Shown: positions 50,962 through 62,666, numbered from the stretch's first letter. The stretch: 64,000 nucleotides of DNA from Pannonibacter sp. XCT-53 (GCF_009915765.1 NZ_JAABLQ010000001.1:3100001-3164000), one strand, 5' to 3'. Numbers and translations: made by a program. The notes: generated by a model from the letters alone, not told the origin.

Positions 50962-51768
50962 TCAGCCGAAGGCGTAGAGCGCGGCGAGGCCGATGCCGCC
51001 GACGATGATGCGCCACCAGGCGAAGGGCGCGAAGCCATGGCGGCTGACGAAGTCGAGCAGCGTCTTGACGACGAAGGCACCGGCAATGAACGACGTGACG
51101 AAGCCGATGGCGATGATGGTGGCATCGTCCATCGAGAGCGCGTCCCGGTTCTTGTAGAGGTCATAGGTGAAGGCACCGGCCATGGTCGGCAGGGCGAGGA
51201 AGAAGGAGAACTCGGCTGCCGAGCGCTTGTCGGTGCCCATCAGCAGCGCGCCGACGATGGTGGCGCCGGAGCGCGAGACCCCCGGCACCATGGCCAGGCA
51301 CTGGCAGAAGCCGATGGCAAGGCTCAGGCCGAGCGGATAGTCCATCGCGTTGGTGTAGCGCGGCGTCAGCGGCAGCCGGTCGACGATGAGCAGCACGAAA
51401 CCGCCGAGGATCAGCGTGATGCAGATCAGGACCGGGGTCTCGAACAGGACGGTCTTGATGAAGTCATGCGCCATCATCCCGATGATCACCGCCGGAAAGA
51501 AGGCGAGCAGGATGCTGGCGGCGAAACGCCGCGCCGCCCGGTCATGCGGCAGGGCCACGAACACCTTCCACAGCCGGCCGAAATAGACCGACAGGATGGC
51601 CAGGATCGCGCCCAGCTGGATCAGGATCTCGAAGGATTTCCCCGTGCTTTCAAAGCCCAGGAAGTGCCCGAGCAGCAGCAGGTGACCAGTGGAGGACACG
51701 GGGATGAACTCGGTCAAACCCTCGACGATCCCGAGGATGAAGGCGCTGACAATCGTGTCGCTGGTCAT
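50962..51768 (-). CDS. uppP: Undecaprenyl-diphosphatase UppP (BacA)
   Basis: This 268-residue integral membrane enzyme dephosphorylates undecaprenyl diphosphate, recycling the lipid carrier for peptidoglycan and exopolysaccharide. It carries [16 protein letters not shown] (catalytic Glu region) and [10 protein letters not shown]. The ATG at 51768 has GGAG 9 nt upstream. It is divergent from the glutathione transferase gene. Confidence 0.96.
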   Translation of the reverse strand: MTSDTIVSAFILGIVEGLTEFIPVSSTGHLLLLGHFLGFESTGKSFEILIQLGAILAILSVYFGRLWKVFVALPHDRAARRFAASILLAFFPAVIIGMMAHDFIKTVLFETPVLICITLILGGFVLLIVDRLPLTPRYTNAMDYPLGLSLAIGFCQCLAMVPGVSRSGATIVGALLMGTDKRSAAEFSFFLALPTMAGAFTYDLYKNRDALSMDDATIIAIGFVTSFIAGAFVVKTLLDFVSRHGFAPFAWWRIIVGGIGLAALYAFG

Positions 51769-51948
51769 GGCAAAGGTCTCCTTGAAAAGACTTTCACAGA
51801 TGGGATTGAAACGGCGGTCGCGGCGTGATCTATGCGGGCTTCGCGGCGGCCTGCATGCGGCACGCCAGAAACAGGATGCTAACCTTATCCTACTAAGCTG
51901 GTGTCCGCGCGCTGGGGGGCCGCGGCGCTGAAGGTCCAAATCACTTTA

Positions 51949-52637
51949 ATGCTCACGCTCTATCATCATCCGTTCTCTCCGTCTTCCCGTTTCGTGCGTC
52001 TGGTGCTGGGCGAATACGGCGCCAACTTCGAGCTGAAAGCCGTCAACCCCTGGGAGCGGCACCGCGAATTCCTGATGCTCAATCCGGCCGGCACGGTGCC
52101 CGTGCTCATCGAGAACGATGGTCCGCCGATCTGCGGACCGCTGCCGATCATGGAGTATCTGGACGAGACCCGCGGCTATGCGATGGGCGACCGGCGGCTG
52201 ATGCCCGACCACCCCGACCGGCGCGCGGAAACGCGGCGCCTCGTGGACTGGGCGCTGCGCAAGTTCGATGATGAGGTCGTGGGCCATTTCGTGCGCGAGC
52301 GCATCTACAAGCAGGACATGCCGCGCTCGGTCGGCGGCGGCGAGCCGGATTCGGCCATCCTGCGCATCGCGCGCGCCAACATTCACCACCACATGCGCTA
52401 TTTCGGCTATCTTGCAGCCTCGCGCAAATGGCTGGCCGGCGACCGCCTGAGCTTTGCGGACTTCGCGCTGGCTGCCGAATTCTCCTGCGCCGACTATCTG
52501 GGCGAGGTTCCGTGGGCGGAAGAGGAAAACGTCAAGGCCTGGTACGCGCGGGTGAAGTCGCGCCCGAGCTTCCGCCCGCTGCTGGCGGAAAAGATGCTCG
52601 GCATGCCGCCCTCGCTCAGCTACGCGGATCTCGACTT

Positions 52638-52641
<4 letters not shown>
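51949..52641 (+). CDS. Glutathione S-transferase family protein
   Basis: This 230-residue protein has the thioredoxin-like N-terminus [19 protein letters not shown], with Ser at the active-site position, and the cis-Pro motif TVPVLIEN. The C-terminal domain contains the N-capping Asp pattern [11 protein letters not shown]. The ATG at 51949 lacks a strong ribosome site. It lies upstream of queG with a 4-nt junction, a frequent pairing in Hyphomicrobiales. Confidence 0.92.
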
Positions 52642-53791
<1,150 letters not shown>

Positions 53792-53810
<19 letters not shown>

Positions 53811-54997
53811 TCGCTCCCTTCCTTCTCGTAGAAGCGGGCCAGCACCATCTTGTGCACCTCGGAGGCACCATCCACGAGCCGGGCCGCCCGGGCGTAGCGA
53901 TAGATCCATTCCAGCACCGTGTCGGTGGAGTACCCCCGCGCACCGCACAGCTGGATCGCGGTGTCGACTGCCTTGTGCAGGGTATCTGCCACATGGATCT
54001 TGGCCGAGGACACTTCCTTGCGGGCCAGATCGCCCTGATCGAGCTTCCAGGCGGCATGCATCGTCAGAAGGCGTCCGATCTGGATGTCGTGGGCGACCTC
54101 GCCAAGCTTGATGCGCACGCTTTCGCGCTCGGACAGCCGAAGGCCGAACCCCTCGCGGGTCTCGACATAGGCCTTGGCGATCTCCATCGACCGCTTGGCC
54201 AGTCCGAGCCAGCGCATGCAGTGGGTGAGGCGCGCCGGGCCGAGGCGGATCTGGGTGAGCCGCAGGCCGTCCCCCACCTGCATGAGACGGTCGCCATCGT
54301 CGATCTCCAGCCCGTCGAATTCCAGCTCGCAGACGCCACCATGCTCGTCCGGCCCCAGATTGCCGATCCGCCGCACGATCCGCCAGCCTGGCTGGTCGGC
54401 ATGAAACAGGAAGGCCGTGAGGTGGCGGCGCGTTTCGCCCATGTCCGGATCGGTGCGGGCGATCAGGATGAAATGCCGTGCAACGGCCGCGCCGGAAATG
54501 AACCACTTGTGGCCATGGATGCGCCAGCGGCTGCCGTGCCGCTCGGCGCGGGTGCGGATCATTCCCGGGTCGGATCCGCCCCCCGGATGCGGCTCGGTCA
54601 TGGCGAAGGAGGAATTCACCGTGCCGTCGATGATGGGCTGCAGCCAGCGGCGCTTCTGGTCCTCGGTTGCCGTCATCTCGAGGCAGCGCATGTTGCCATC
54701 GTCCGGGGCCGCGCAATTGAAGCAGCTCGGGCCGAAGATGGAGCGGTTGGTCTCCTCGTAGAACGCCGCCTGTTCGGCCATGGTCAGCCCGAGCCCGCCA
54801 CGCGCCTCCGGCATCTGCGGCGCGTAGAGCCCGGCAGCCCGCGCCCGGGCCCGGACCGCATCGCGCAGGTCAAGTCGGATGTTCTCGTGGCCGTCATAGC
54901 TGGCCGGATCGGCCTCGAGCGGCAGGATTTCCTCGGCCACGAATTGCCGCAGGCGGGGCAGCAGGGCGGAAATCCGGTCGGAAGCGGTAAAGTCCAT
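53792..54997 (-). CDS. Acyl-CoA dehydrogenase
   Basis: This 401-residue flavoenzyme belongs to the ACAD10/11-like subgroup. It carries [16 protein letters not shown] and [13 protein letters not shown] (FAD and substrate region) and [19 protein letters not shown] near the C-terminus. It probably oxidises an acyl-CoA. The ATG at 54997 with GGAG 6 nt upstream is clear. The last 19 bp overlap queG convergently. It is adjacent to the SDR gene, likely an operon. Confidence 0.93.
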
Positions 54998-55013
54998 CAG
55001 GGTCTCCGGACGC

Positions 55014-55784
55014 TCAGAGGGAGGCAACGAGGTGCCCGCCGTCGACCGGGACAATCGCCCCGGTCATGAAGCGGGAGGCCTCGGTGGCGAGCAGAAGGAA
55101 GGGTCCGTCGAGATCGGCATGGTCGCCGACACGGCGCAGCGGCACCCGTGCCAGAAGCTTGCGTCCGGCGTCCGTCTCGAACAGGCCTGCATTGATCTCG
55201 GTCTCGAAATAGCCCGGCGCGAGCGCATTGACGCGGATCCGGTGGCGGGCAAACTCCAGCGCCAGAACGCGGGTCATCTGCACCACGCCGGCCTTGGAGA
55301 TGACATAGGGGGCCACGCCCTGGGTCACACCGATGCCGAGGACCGAGGCGATGTTGATGATGGCACCCGGCTCGCCGGCTGCCGTCCAGGCGCGGGCGCA
55401 GGCGGTTGCCATCAGGAAGGCCCCGCGGAGGTTGACGTCCATCACCGCATCGAAGGCGGCAGCCGAGACCTCCAGCGCCGGGGCCTCGTCCGCCGTGCCG
55501 GCATTGTTGACGAGCACGTCGAGGCCGCCAAGCTCTTCGTGGAGCTCGGCAACGAGCGGATCGAGCGCATCGGCATCCGCCATGTCGAGGGCGCGGACCG
55601 CAACGGCTGTCGCGCCGAGGGCGCGCAGCTCGCCTGCCAGATCGTGCAGTCGGTCCAGCCGCCGGGCCACCACGGCCACGGCGGCGCCATGGCGGGCCGA
55701 CAGGCGGGCAAAATGCGCGCCGAGGCCACTGGAGGCGCCGGTCACCAGCACGCGCCGGCCGCGCATCATCGCTCCCAGATCCAT
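55014..55784 (-). CDS. Short-chain dehydrogenase/reductase
   Basis: This 256-residue protein has the Rossmann motif TGASSGLG, VLVNNAG, the catalytic Ser in NIASVLG and YVISK (Tyr/Lys). The C-terminal GAIVPVDGGH is usual in FabG-type SDRs. It probably acts on a hydroxyacyl substrate with the neighbouring acyl-CoA dehydrogenase. A GGAGGAGAG site precedes the ATG. Confidence 0.93.
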   Translation of the reverse strand: MDLGAMMRGRRVLVTGASSGLGAHFARLSARHGAAVAVVARRLDRLHDLAGELRALGATAVAVRALDMADADALDPLVAELHEELGGLDVLVNNAGTADEAPALEVSAAAFDAVMDVNLRGAFLMATACARAWTAAGEPGAIINIASVLGIGVTQGVAPYVISKAGVVQMTRVLALEFARHRIRVNALAPGYFETEINAGLFETDAGRKLLARVPLRRVGDHADLDGPFLLLATEASRFMTGAIVPVDGGHLVASL

Positions 55785-55844
55785 CTCTCCTCCCGGGCCG
55801 TCCGGCCTCTCCCGGCAGGATGGTTCAGCCTGGGCGCGCGGCTG

Positions 55845-56375
55845 TCAACGCGTCAGATGGGCGAAGGTGGCAACGACTTCCTCATAGACACGCCGCTTGA
55901 AGGGCACGATCAGGCCGGGCAGGCGGCTGGCGTCTTCCCAGCGCCAGTCGCTGAACTCCTGCGAATGCCCCTCGGGCGGCGTGAGGATGTTGATCTCGCT
56001 GTCATCGCCCTCGAAGCGGAAGGCGAACCATTTCTGGGCCTGCCCGCGAAACTTGCCGCGACGGGCCGTGGCGATGACATCGGCGGGATAGTCGTAGAGA
56101 AACCAGTCGGGCGCCTCGGCCAGCAGCGAGACGCTCGCCACCGAGGTCTCCTCGTACAGTTCGCGCCGCGCGGCCTCGAGCGGGTCCTCGCCGGCGTCAA
56201 TGCCGCCCTGGGGCATCTGCCAGGCGTACCCCGGGTCCACCTTGCCATGGCCGTCATGGCGGCGACCGGTCCAGACCAGCCCCTCGGCATTGATCAGCAT
56301 GATGCCGACGCAGGGGCGATAGGGCAGGCCCTCGATGGCCTTGGGGCGGGCGGGATCGTAGAGCGGACCTTGCAC
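55845..56375 (-). CDS. rppH: RNA pyrophosphohydrolase RppH
   Basis: This 176-residue Nudix protein has the box [17 protein letters not shown] plus YEETSV. It converts 5'-triphosphate RNA to monophosphate and triggers mRNA decay. Conserved [10 protein letters not shown] precedes the box. The start is GTG at 56375 with GAGG 7 nt upstream. It is the last gene of the envC-ctpA-yibQ-rppH group. Confidence 0.95.
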   Translation of the reverse strand: MQGPLYDPARPKAIEGLPYRPCVGIMLINAEGLVWTGRRHDGHGKVDPGYAWQMPQGGIDAGEDPLEAARRELYEETSVASVSLLAEAPDWFLYDYPADVIATARRGKFRGQAQKWFAFRFEGDDSEINILTPPEGHSQEFSDWRWEDASRLPGLIVPFKRRVYEEVVATFAHLTR

Positions 56376-56499
56376 TGTCAGACCTCATTCGCAAGCAGCT
56401 GCGCCTCCGGCGCGCGCTTACCCTAGCCGCATTTCCGCTTGCCCGATACCGGCGGATGGCACCGGATTCCGTTATCCTGCTGCGATATGTGACAGGAGG

Positions 56500-57651
56500 T
56501 CAGCCCTCGGTCGGACGGTCCACCGTGGCGCTGATCGGCACCAGCATGAGGCCACGCTGCTCGAGATCGCGTGACCAGTCTTCCAGGGCCTTGATCGTCA
56601 CCGGCAGGGCCGATCCGGCGGCAACGGCCATGCCGCGCGACCGGGCAAGCGCCTCCAGCTGCAGCAGGCGTGCGTTGATCTCGTCCGCCTTCGGGACCGC
56701 ATCCAGCACGACATCGACCCGGCTGAAGGGCGTCTGGGCCGCGTTGGCCACGGTCGGGGCGATCGACCGGGACGAGCTGCCGTCGTCGACATACATCAGG
56801 CCGCGCTTGGTGATCTCCTCCAGCAGATACTGCATCGAGGGCTCCGTCGCGGTGAACCGCGCCCCCTGGGTGTTGATCACGCCGACATAGTTGGTGAAGC
56901 GGCTCATCAGCCAGTAGAGCCGGTCAAGGAACTCCGGGCCGCGCAGGCTGACCAGCAGCGTATGCGGCCCGGGATCGTTGTCGGGAAAGTCGAAGGGCTC
57001 GAGCGGCAGTTGCAGCAGGATCTCGTGTCCGGCGGCCCGCGCCTGACGCATCCAGCGGTCCAGCCGGTCGCCATAGGGCGCGATGGCGAAGGTCACATCG
57101 GCGGGCAGGTTCTCCAGCGCATTGCGGGATCCGGCCTCGGACAGGCCGATGCCGCCGATGATGATGGCGATCTTGGGCGCGGAGGCCGGTTCTGCGGCAA
57201 TCTGCTTGGCATAGAGGTCGAGCGGACGGATGCCGTCGATGCCGACCTTCGGGATCAGTCCATGATCGACGCGTTCGACGACGCGGTCGTCGGGCAGGGA
57301 GGTCAGTTCGCGGCGGGAGGCGAGATTGGGTTCGCTGCCGACAGGCGGCTCCTCGAAGCGGGGGCCGAGCGTGGGCAGCCTCTTCTCGGGCGAGTCCGGC
57401 TTGGAGTCGCCGGCAATGTCCGGGTTGATCTCGACCACCGCGATGTCGCGGGAGGAAAGGCCCTCGACGGTCCGTTCCAGCGGGACGACGGCCGTTGGCT
57501 CGCCGCCCAGTGGATCCTCGACCACGCCGATCCAGACCAGGCCCGTGGTGACGATGACGGTCATGATGCCCAGCCCGATAAGTCCGAAGGGCATGCGGAA
57601 GATGGTCCGCTTGCCCATGCCAAGTGGGGCTGTCAGGTCATTTCCGGCCAT
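56500..57651 (-). CDS. Divergent polysaccharide deacetylase family protein (YibQ-like)
   Basis: This 383-residue protein has one N-terminal membrane helix (about 20-42), a disordered linker and a C-terminal deacetylase-like domain (about 160-375) with IAIIIGGIGLSEAGS, LPLEPFDFPDNDPGPHTL and YVDDGSSS. The family resembles NodB but lacks the usual TFDDG site (here IIGGIG), so activity is doubtful. It belongs to the envC-ctpA neighbourhood, typical of cell-wall remodelling. Confidence 0.88.
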   Translation of the reverse strand: MAGNDLTAPLGMGKRTIFRMPFGLIGLGIMTVIVTTGLVWIGVVEDPLGGEPTAVVPLERTVEGLSSRDIAVVEINPDIAGDSKPDSPEKRLPTLGPRFEEPPVGSEPNLASRRELTSLPDDRVVERVDHGLIPKVGIDGIRPLDLYAKQIAAEPASAPKIAIIIGGIGLSEAGSRNALENLPADVTFAIAPYGDRLDRWMRQARAAGHEILLQLPLEPFDFPDNDPGPHTLLVSLRGPEFLDRLYWLMSRFTNYVGVINTQGARFTATEPSMQYLLEEITKRGLMYVDDGSSSRSIAPTVANAAQTPFSRVDVVLDAVPKADEINARLLQLEALARSRGMAVAAGSALPVTIKALEDWSRDLEQRGLMLVPISATVDRPTEG

Positions 57652-57806
57652 GTCGCGTCTTGCCAGTCCTCGGGGCCCGTACCGGGCCGTTTACCGCCGG
57701 CCGGGCTTCAGGGTCGATCGGCCGGCTTGCGCCGGCCTTCGGTTTCATGCGGAACGGGGCCCTGCATCCGGAACGCGACACAGGGAAACAGGGCGCCCGC
57801 AGCCTC

Positions 57807-59147
57807 TCAGTTCGGAACGCTGGCGGCCTTGCCGGCCGACGGCGGGAAGGCGCTGTTGGCCTGCACGCCGCGCAGGAGATCAAGCGCCAGGTTGAGCTGC
57901 TTGTCTTCCTTCGGGTCGGCCGGCACGTAAGCCTGGCTGCCGGACTCTTCCTTGCCCTCGGTGTTCTCGGAGGACAGGTGGCCGCGCAGGCCGGCCTCGC
58001 CCTTGGTCTCGGCGCGGCCCTGCATGTCTTCCGGCAGGTCCTGCAGCACCTCGATGTCCGGGGTGATGCCCTTGGCCTGGATCGACGTGCCCGACGGCGT
58101 GTAGTAGCGCGCCGTGGTCAGGCGGATCGCCCCGTTCGCGCCCAGCGGAATGATGGTCTGGACCGAGCCCTTGCCGAAGGACCGCGTGCCCAGCACCGTC
58201 GCGCGGCGATGATCCTGCAGCGCACCGGCGACAATCTCGGAGGCCGAGGCCGAACCGCCGTTGACGAGGATGATCACCGGCTTGCCCTTGGTCAGGTCGC
58301 CGGAGCGGGCATTGTACCGCTGGGTTTCCTCGGCATTGCGGCCGCGGGTGGAGACGATCTCGCCGCGCTCCAGGAAGGCATCGGACACGGCAATCGCCTG
58401 GTCCAGCAGACCGCCGGGATTGTTGCGCAGGTCGATCACGAAGCCCTTGAGCTTGTCGGCCGGGATCTTGGAGGTGATCTCCTCGATGCCCTTCTGCAGC
58501 CCGTCAAAGGTCTGCTCGTTGAACTGAGTGACGCGGACGTAGCCGACGTCGCCTTCCTCGCGCCAGCGAACCGAGCGGATCTTGATCACGTCACGGGTGA
58601 TCTTGAGCACGAGCGGGTCGGTGCGACCCTCGCGGCGGATGGTCACCTCGATGTCGGTGTTGACCGGGCCGCGCATCTTCTCGACCGCCTCGTTCAGCGT
58701 CAGGCCCTGGACCTGCTCGCCGTCGATGTGGGTGATGTAGTCGCCGGCCAGTACGCCCGCCTTGAAGGCCGGCGTGTCGTCGATCGGCGAGACGACCTTG
58801 ACCAGGCCCTCTTCCATGGTGACCTCGATGCCGAGGCCACCGAACTCGCCGCGCGTCTGCACCTGCATGTCGCGGAAGGTCTTCGGCGACATGTAGCTGG
58901 AATGGGGGTCGAGCGAGGTGAGCATGCCGTTGATCGCCGACTCGATGAGCTGGGCGTCATCCGGCACCTCGACATAGTCGGAGCGCACGCGCTCGAACAC
59001 GTCGCCGAACAGGTTGAGCTGGCGGTAGGTGTCAGAGGCAGCCGCGTTGGCCGTCCCGCTCAGCGACTGAGGCAGGTTGGCGACCGTCGATGCTGCGATG
59101 GCGCCGACCAGGATACCGGTGCACAGCAGGGTAGCTTTCCGAATCAT
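57807..59147 (-). CDS. ctpA: Carboxy-terminal processing protease CtpA (S41)
   Basis: This 446-residue periplasmic protease has a signal peptide (about 1-36), a PDZ domain (about 100-180) and the S41 catalytic part: Ser301 in NGGSASASE and Lys326 in SFGKG. It probably trims wall-hydrolase or other periplasmic proteins. The ATG at 59147 has AAGG 7 nt upstream and overlaps the envC stop (ATGA). Confidence 0.94.
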   Translation of the reverse strand: MIRKATLLCTGILVGAIAASTVANLPQSLSGTANAAASDTYRQLNLFGDVFERVRSDYVEVPDDAQLIESAINGMLTSLDPHSSYMSPKTFRDMQVQTRGEFGGLGIEVTMEEGLVKVVSPIDDTPAFKAGVLAGDYITHIDGEQVQGLTLNEAVEKMRGPVNTDIEVTIRREGRTDPLVLKITRDVIKIRSVRWREEGDVGYVRVTQFNEQTFDGLQKGIEEITSKIPADKLKGFVIDLRNNPGGLLDQAIAVSDAFLERGEIVSTRGRNAEETQRYNARSGDLTKGKPVIILVNGGSASASEIVAGALQDHRRATVLGTRSFGKGSVQTIIPLGANGAIRLTTARYYTPSGTSIQAKGITPDIEVLQDLPEDMQGRAETKGEAGLRGHLSSENTEGKEESGSQAYVPADPKEDKQLNLALDLLRGVQANSAFPPSAGKAASVPN

Positions 59148-60553
59148 CCGCGTACCTTTTCTTCCTCGGTGCGGGCCCACCACGGGGTTGGGTCGATCGC
59201 ACTGCCATCTTTTCTGAATTCAACATACAGGACGGGGCCGGTCGATCCCAAACCGATGGTCGACGCGCTTGCCCAATGCGTGGAGCCCATTACGCCCACT
59301 GGCTCTCCTGCCAGCACAAACTGCCCCAGTTCCACGTCGATCCTGTCCATACCAGCCAGGAGGACATGATAGCCGTCGCCGGCGTTCAGGATCAAGAGTT
59401 GGCCAAACGACCGGAAGGGTCCGGAATAGACCACCCAGCCGTCATTTGGGGCCGTCACCCTTGCGCCGGCGCGGGTGGAGATCGACTGGCCCTCGGTGAC
59501 GCCGCCAAAGTCGTCGGCCTGGCCGAAATCCTTGAGCATCGTGCCCGCAACCGGGCGGGGAAGCTGGCCTTTTGCCTCCGCAAAGGCAATGGCAGGCGCC
59601 AGCCGACCGGGGTCCGCGAAGGGATCGCCGGGGCGCCGGCCGTTGGCGTTGCGCTGTTCCGTGGCCTGCTCCGCCTCTTCGGCCGCCTTGCGGGCGGAGG
59701 CGATCTCGGCCTCCAGGCGCGCGATCAATTCCTTGAGAGAACCGGCCTTGCCGGCCAGTTCCTCCGAGCGTCGACGCTCCTCCGACAGGGTGTCGGCCGA
59801 CGTGACGCGCTGCTGGCGCTTGGCCGAGATCAGCAGTTCCAGACGGGACTGTTCCTCCACCAGGCGCATCGAGTCTCCGGCAAGACGGTCCTTTTCGGCG
59901 GTGATCGAGATCTTCAGCCGCGTCAGCTCCTCCAGATCGGAGGCGAGCGCCTCGGCCTCGATGCGCAGGTCCGGCATGATGGCATTGAGCAGGATCGCCG
60001 AGCGCACGGCCGCCAGCGCGTCGGCCGGGCGGACCGCCAGGGCCGGCGGCGGACGGCGACCGATGCGCTGCAGCGAGGCCAGCACCTCGGCCAGCGTGCC
60101 GCGTCGCTCCCAGAGGGAGGCGCGCACCGCATCCTCGTTCTCCGCCAGCCGCTGCAAGCGCCGCTCCGTGTTGGCAAGGTCTGCTTCCAGACCCTTGATC
60201 CGGCCCGCTGTCCGCAGGACGGCCGCATTGATGTCGGCAGTATCGCGGTCAATCGCGGCAATTTCCTGTTCGATCTCGCGCTGCCGCGAGGCAGAGACTT
60301 CAAGATCGCGTGTGAGCGCGGCCAGTTCGGCCTCGCGCTCTGCCTTGCGTTTCAGCGCCTCCGCCTCGGCGGGCGACGTGGCCGGCGCGGCCGGCGCGGT
60401 TTCGACCGCCGTGGTCACCGGCTCCTGCGCAAGCCCGGTCCGGGGCATGAGAGCCGGCGCGAGCAGGCCAAAGGCGAGCCCCCACGTGGCAAGCCGCGCT
60501 GCCCGTGCTCCCGCTGTCGGCCCATCGCCGGTCGGTGCTCTCCCGTGTGTCAC
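59144..60553 (-). CDS. envC: Murein hydrolase activator EnvC (degenerate LytM)
   Basis: This 469-residue protein has a signal peptide (to about residue 41), a long coiled coil (about 60-290) and a C-terminal M23/LytM domain. The zinc ligands of active LytM (first His/Asp pair and HxH) are absent: QSISTRAGARVTAPNDG and GYHVLLAGM replace them. That matches EnvC/NlpD-type activators of amidases at the division site. The start is taken as GTG 60553; the ribosome site is weak. Confidence 0.88.
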   Translation of the reverse strand: MTHGRAPTGDGPTAGARAARLATWGLAFGLLAPALMPRTGLAQEPVTTAVETAPAAPATSPAEAEALKRKAEREAELAALTRDLEVSASRQREIEQEIAAIDRDTADINAAVLRTAGRIKGLEADLANTERRLQRLAENEDAVRASLWERRGTLAEVLASLQRIGRRPPPALAVRPADALAAVRSAILLNAIMPDLRIEAEALASDLEELTRLKISITAEKDRLAGDSMRLVEEQSRLELLISAKRQQRVTSADTLSEERRRSEELAGKAGSLKELIARLEAEIASARKAAEEAEQATEQRNANGRRPGDPFADPGRLAPAIAFAEAKGQLPRPVAGTMLKDFGQADDFGGVTEGQSISTRAGARVTAPNDGWVVYSGPFRSFGQLLILNAGDGYHVLLAGMDRIDVELGQFVLAGEPVGVMGSTHWASASTIGLGSTGPVLYVEFRKDGSAIDPTPWWARTEEEKVRG

Positions 60554-60642
60554 GCCCTGTGTTACCGTGCCTTGCTTGTCCCGGCCTTGCCGGGAGACTC
60601 ACTGCCGTTGCCGGAGCTTCAGCCAGCTTCCGCCGATGGTCG

Positions 60643-60658
60643 TTAACGAAGCGTTTAC
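60643..60658. promoter_or_regulatory. Near-consensus CtrA-type site upstream of envC
   Basis: TTAA (60643-60646), 7 bp, TTTAC (60654-60658): one mismatch to TTAA-N7-TTAAC. It lies 90 bp upstream of envC. CtrA control of division-related genes is plausible but unproven. Confidence 0.35.
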
Positions 60659-60749
60659 CAAGCTGAGAACGGGCTGCGGAGGCCGGTCTTTCCCCCGTTT
60701 CCTGTGATGGGCGGCAATTGCGGCAACATGCAGGCGCCAGCCGATGCCC

Positions 60750-61232
60750 TCAGACCCGGTGATAGGGATGCCCGGCCTGGATCGTGAAGGCGCGGTAGAT
60801 CTGTTCGGCGATCAGGATGCGCACGATCTGGTGCGGCCAGGTCATGGCGCCGAGCGCGAGCACCACATCGGCGCGGTCGCGCAGGGCATCGCCATGGCCG
60901 TCGGCACCGCCGATGGCAAAGACGATCTCCGGAGTGCCCTCGTCCATCCAGCCACGCAGCCGTTCGGCCAGCGCCGGACTGGTCATGGTCTTTCCCGTCT
61001 CGTCAAGCACCACGAGCCGGGCGCGTGCCGGCAGGGCCTGCAGCAGCGCTGCCGCCTCGTCCGCCTTGCGATCCTCGGCCCGGGCGGCCCGGCTCTCGGC
61101 ATGCTCGAGCATGTCGACGGCACTGACGCCGAGCCCCTTGCCCGTCTTGCGGGCGCGGTCGAGATAGCGGTCCAGAAGATCCCGGTCCGCCCCGGCCTTC
61201 ATCCGGCCGACGGCGGCAATCACGTAGCGCAT
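60750..61232 (-). CDS. rlmH: 23S rRNA pseudouridine-1915 methyltransferase RlmH
   Basis: This 160-residue SPOUT enzyme ends with LGAMTWPHQIVRILIAEQIY and the invariant GHPYHR, with IVFAIGGADGHG in the knot region. It methylates a pseudouridine in ribosomal helix 69. It lies between rsfS and envC in the conserved order. Confidence 0.97.
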   Translation of the reverse strand: MRYVIAAVGRMKAGADRDLLDRYLDRARKTGKGLGVSAVDMLEHAESRAARAEDRKADEAAALLQALPARARLVVLDETGKTMTSPALAERLRGWMDEGTPEIVFAIGGADGHGDALRDRADVVLALGAMTWPHQIVRILIAEQIYRAFTIQAGHPYHRV

Positions 61233-61421
61233 GGCAATGTCAGTCCAGTGCCGGTTGGCCAGGGTCCACACGCCGGTGCCAGGCAACCCTGCCCTGCTCC
61301 AGATCCACTGCTGGCCTGAGAGCGGAGTGAGGCTGGCCGGAAGCCGGCTTGCATCGGCCCTGCATCTGGCCGGGCCACCGGGCTCCCGCAGCGCGGCCTT
61401 GCGGACCGGCGTTGCCCTGCC

Positions 61422-61832
61422 TCAGCCGGCGTAATGCGGCGCGTCGCTCGGATCGGCGGCCCACATCTTCTCGAGATTGTAGAAGCCGCGCACTTCCGGA
61501 CGGAACACGTGGATGATCACGTCCCCGGCGTCGACCAGCACCCAGTCGCAATGGGTCTGGCCCTCGGCCCGCGGGTTGCCGTAACCGGCTTCCTTGAGAT
61601 CGCGCAGGAGGTGATCGGCGATGGCGCCGACGTGACGGTGCGACCGGCCGGAGGCGATGACCATGTAGTCGGCCAGGGCGCTCTTTCCGGCAATGTGCAG
61701 GGAGACCACGTCTTCCGCCTTCGCGTCGTCAAGACTGGCGAGGACCGTTTCGATCAGGGTGCCCTTCGCTTTTGCGCCGAGGGCGGACTGAAGAGGAGCG
61801 GTCACGGCCTGCCCCTCGCTTTCAAAGGTCAT
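61422..61832 (-). CDS. rsfS: Ribosomal silencing factor RsfS
   Basis: This 136-residue protein has the RsfS fold: AEDVVSLHIAGKSALADYMV, ASGRSHRHVGAIADHL, and CDWVLVDAGDVIIHVF near the end. It prevents 30S-50S joining under nutrient limitation. It lies between nadD and rlmH, the usual neighbours. Confidence 0.96.
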   Translation of the reverse strand: MTFESEGQAVTAPLQSALGAKAKGTLIETVLASLDDAKAEDVVSLHIAGKSALADYMVIASGRSHRHVGAIADHLLRDLKEAGYGNPRAEGQTHCDWVLVDAGDVIIHVFRPEVRGFYNLEKMWAADPSDAPHYAG

Positions 61833-61998
61833 GTTCAGGTGTTCTGCCTTTCAAAACAGTTGTGGCGGTTCAATCAAGCGGGCCGCCAGTCACCAACGGG
61901 GTGGCAGTGTTTCAGACCTTGCCTGCCACCTGCCAACAAGGATAGTCACCGGGGCCTGACAATTTCAAGACAGAGCCCCTCGTGTCGTTAATGCCGGT

Positions 61999-62637
61999 TT
62001 ACGCCCGGGCTGCCTTCCGGCGCAAGGCCGTCGACGATGCGGCGTCCAGCGGCGTATGCAGGAAGACCCAGGCCGGCGCCCGGCGCTGCATCAGCGTGGC
62101 CGCCTCCGGCTCCGGCACCCTTGCCATGCCGAATGCCTGAGCCATAGGCGCAAACAGCGGCGAAAGCGAGGCGCCCGGACGGTCGACGATGGCAATCGGC
62201 ACCGCCCTGACGATGTCGCGCCAGTTCTGCCAGCGATGGAAGCCGGCGAGATTGTCGGCGCCCATGATCCAGCAGAAGGACAGGTCGGGCCGTCGCTGCA
62301 GGATGCCGGCCAGCGTGCTGGCCGTATAGCTTGTTCCGAGCACGGCTTCAAAGGCCGTGACGCGCATGCGCGGATGGTTGGCGGTGGCCGCCGTCAGCGC
62401 GATGCGCCGGGCGAGCGGGGCAAGCTCGGCATGATCCTTGAGCGGGTTGCCGGGCGTCACCAGCCACCACACCTGATCGAGCCCGAGCCGCCGCATCGCC
62501 GTCTCCGCCACCAGACGATGGCCCGAGTGGGGCGGATTGAAGGAGCCCCCGAAAAGTCCGACGCGGTTGCCCGGCTCGGCATGCGGCAGGTTCATCCAGC
62601 TCGGACGCGGCAGACCGGAACCGGCCAGTTCGCTCAT
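61999..62637 (-). CDS. nadD: Nicotinate-mononucleotide adenylyltransferase NadD
   Basis: This 212-residue enzyme (from ATG 62637) has GLFGGSFNPPHSGHRLV, with the HxGH nucleotidyltransferase motif, and CWIMGADNL. The terminal motif region is SSTALRRK (family ISSTxIR). A GTG at 62670, which overlaps the proA stop as GTGA, is an equally possible start and adds 11 residues. It makes NaAD in NAD synthesis. Confidence 0.95.
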   Translation of the reverse strand: MSELAGSGLPRPSWMNLPHAEPGNRVGLFGGSFNPPHSGHRLVAETAMRRLGLDQVWWLVTPGNPLKDHAELAPLARRIALTAATANHPRMRVTAFEAVLGTSYTASTLAGILQRRPDLSFCWIMGADNLAGFHRWQNWRDIVRAVPIAIVDRPGASLSPLFAPMAQAFGMARVPEPEAATLMQRRAPAWVFLHTPLDAASSTALRRKAARA

Positions 62638-62666
62638 CGCGGCAACACCCCTCGCGGTCGCGGGCC

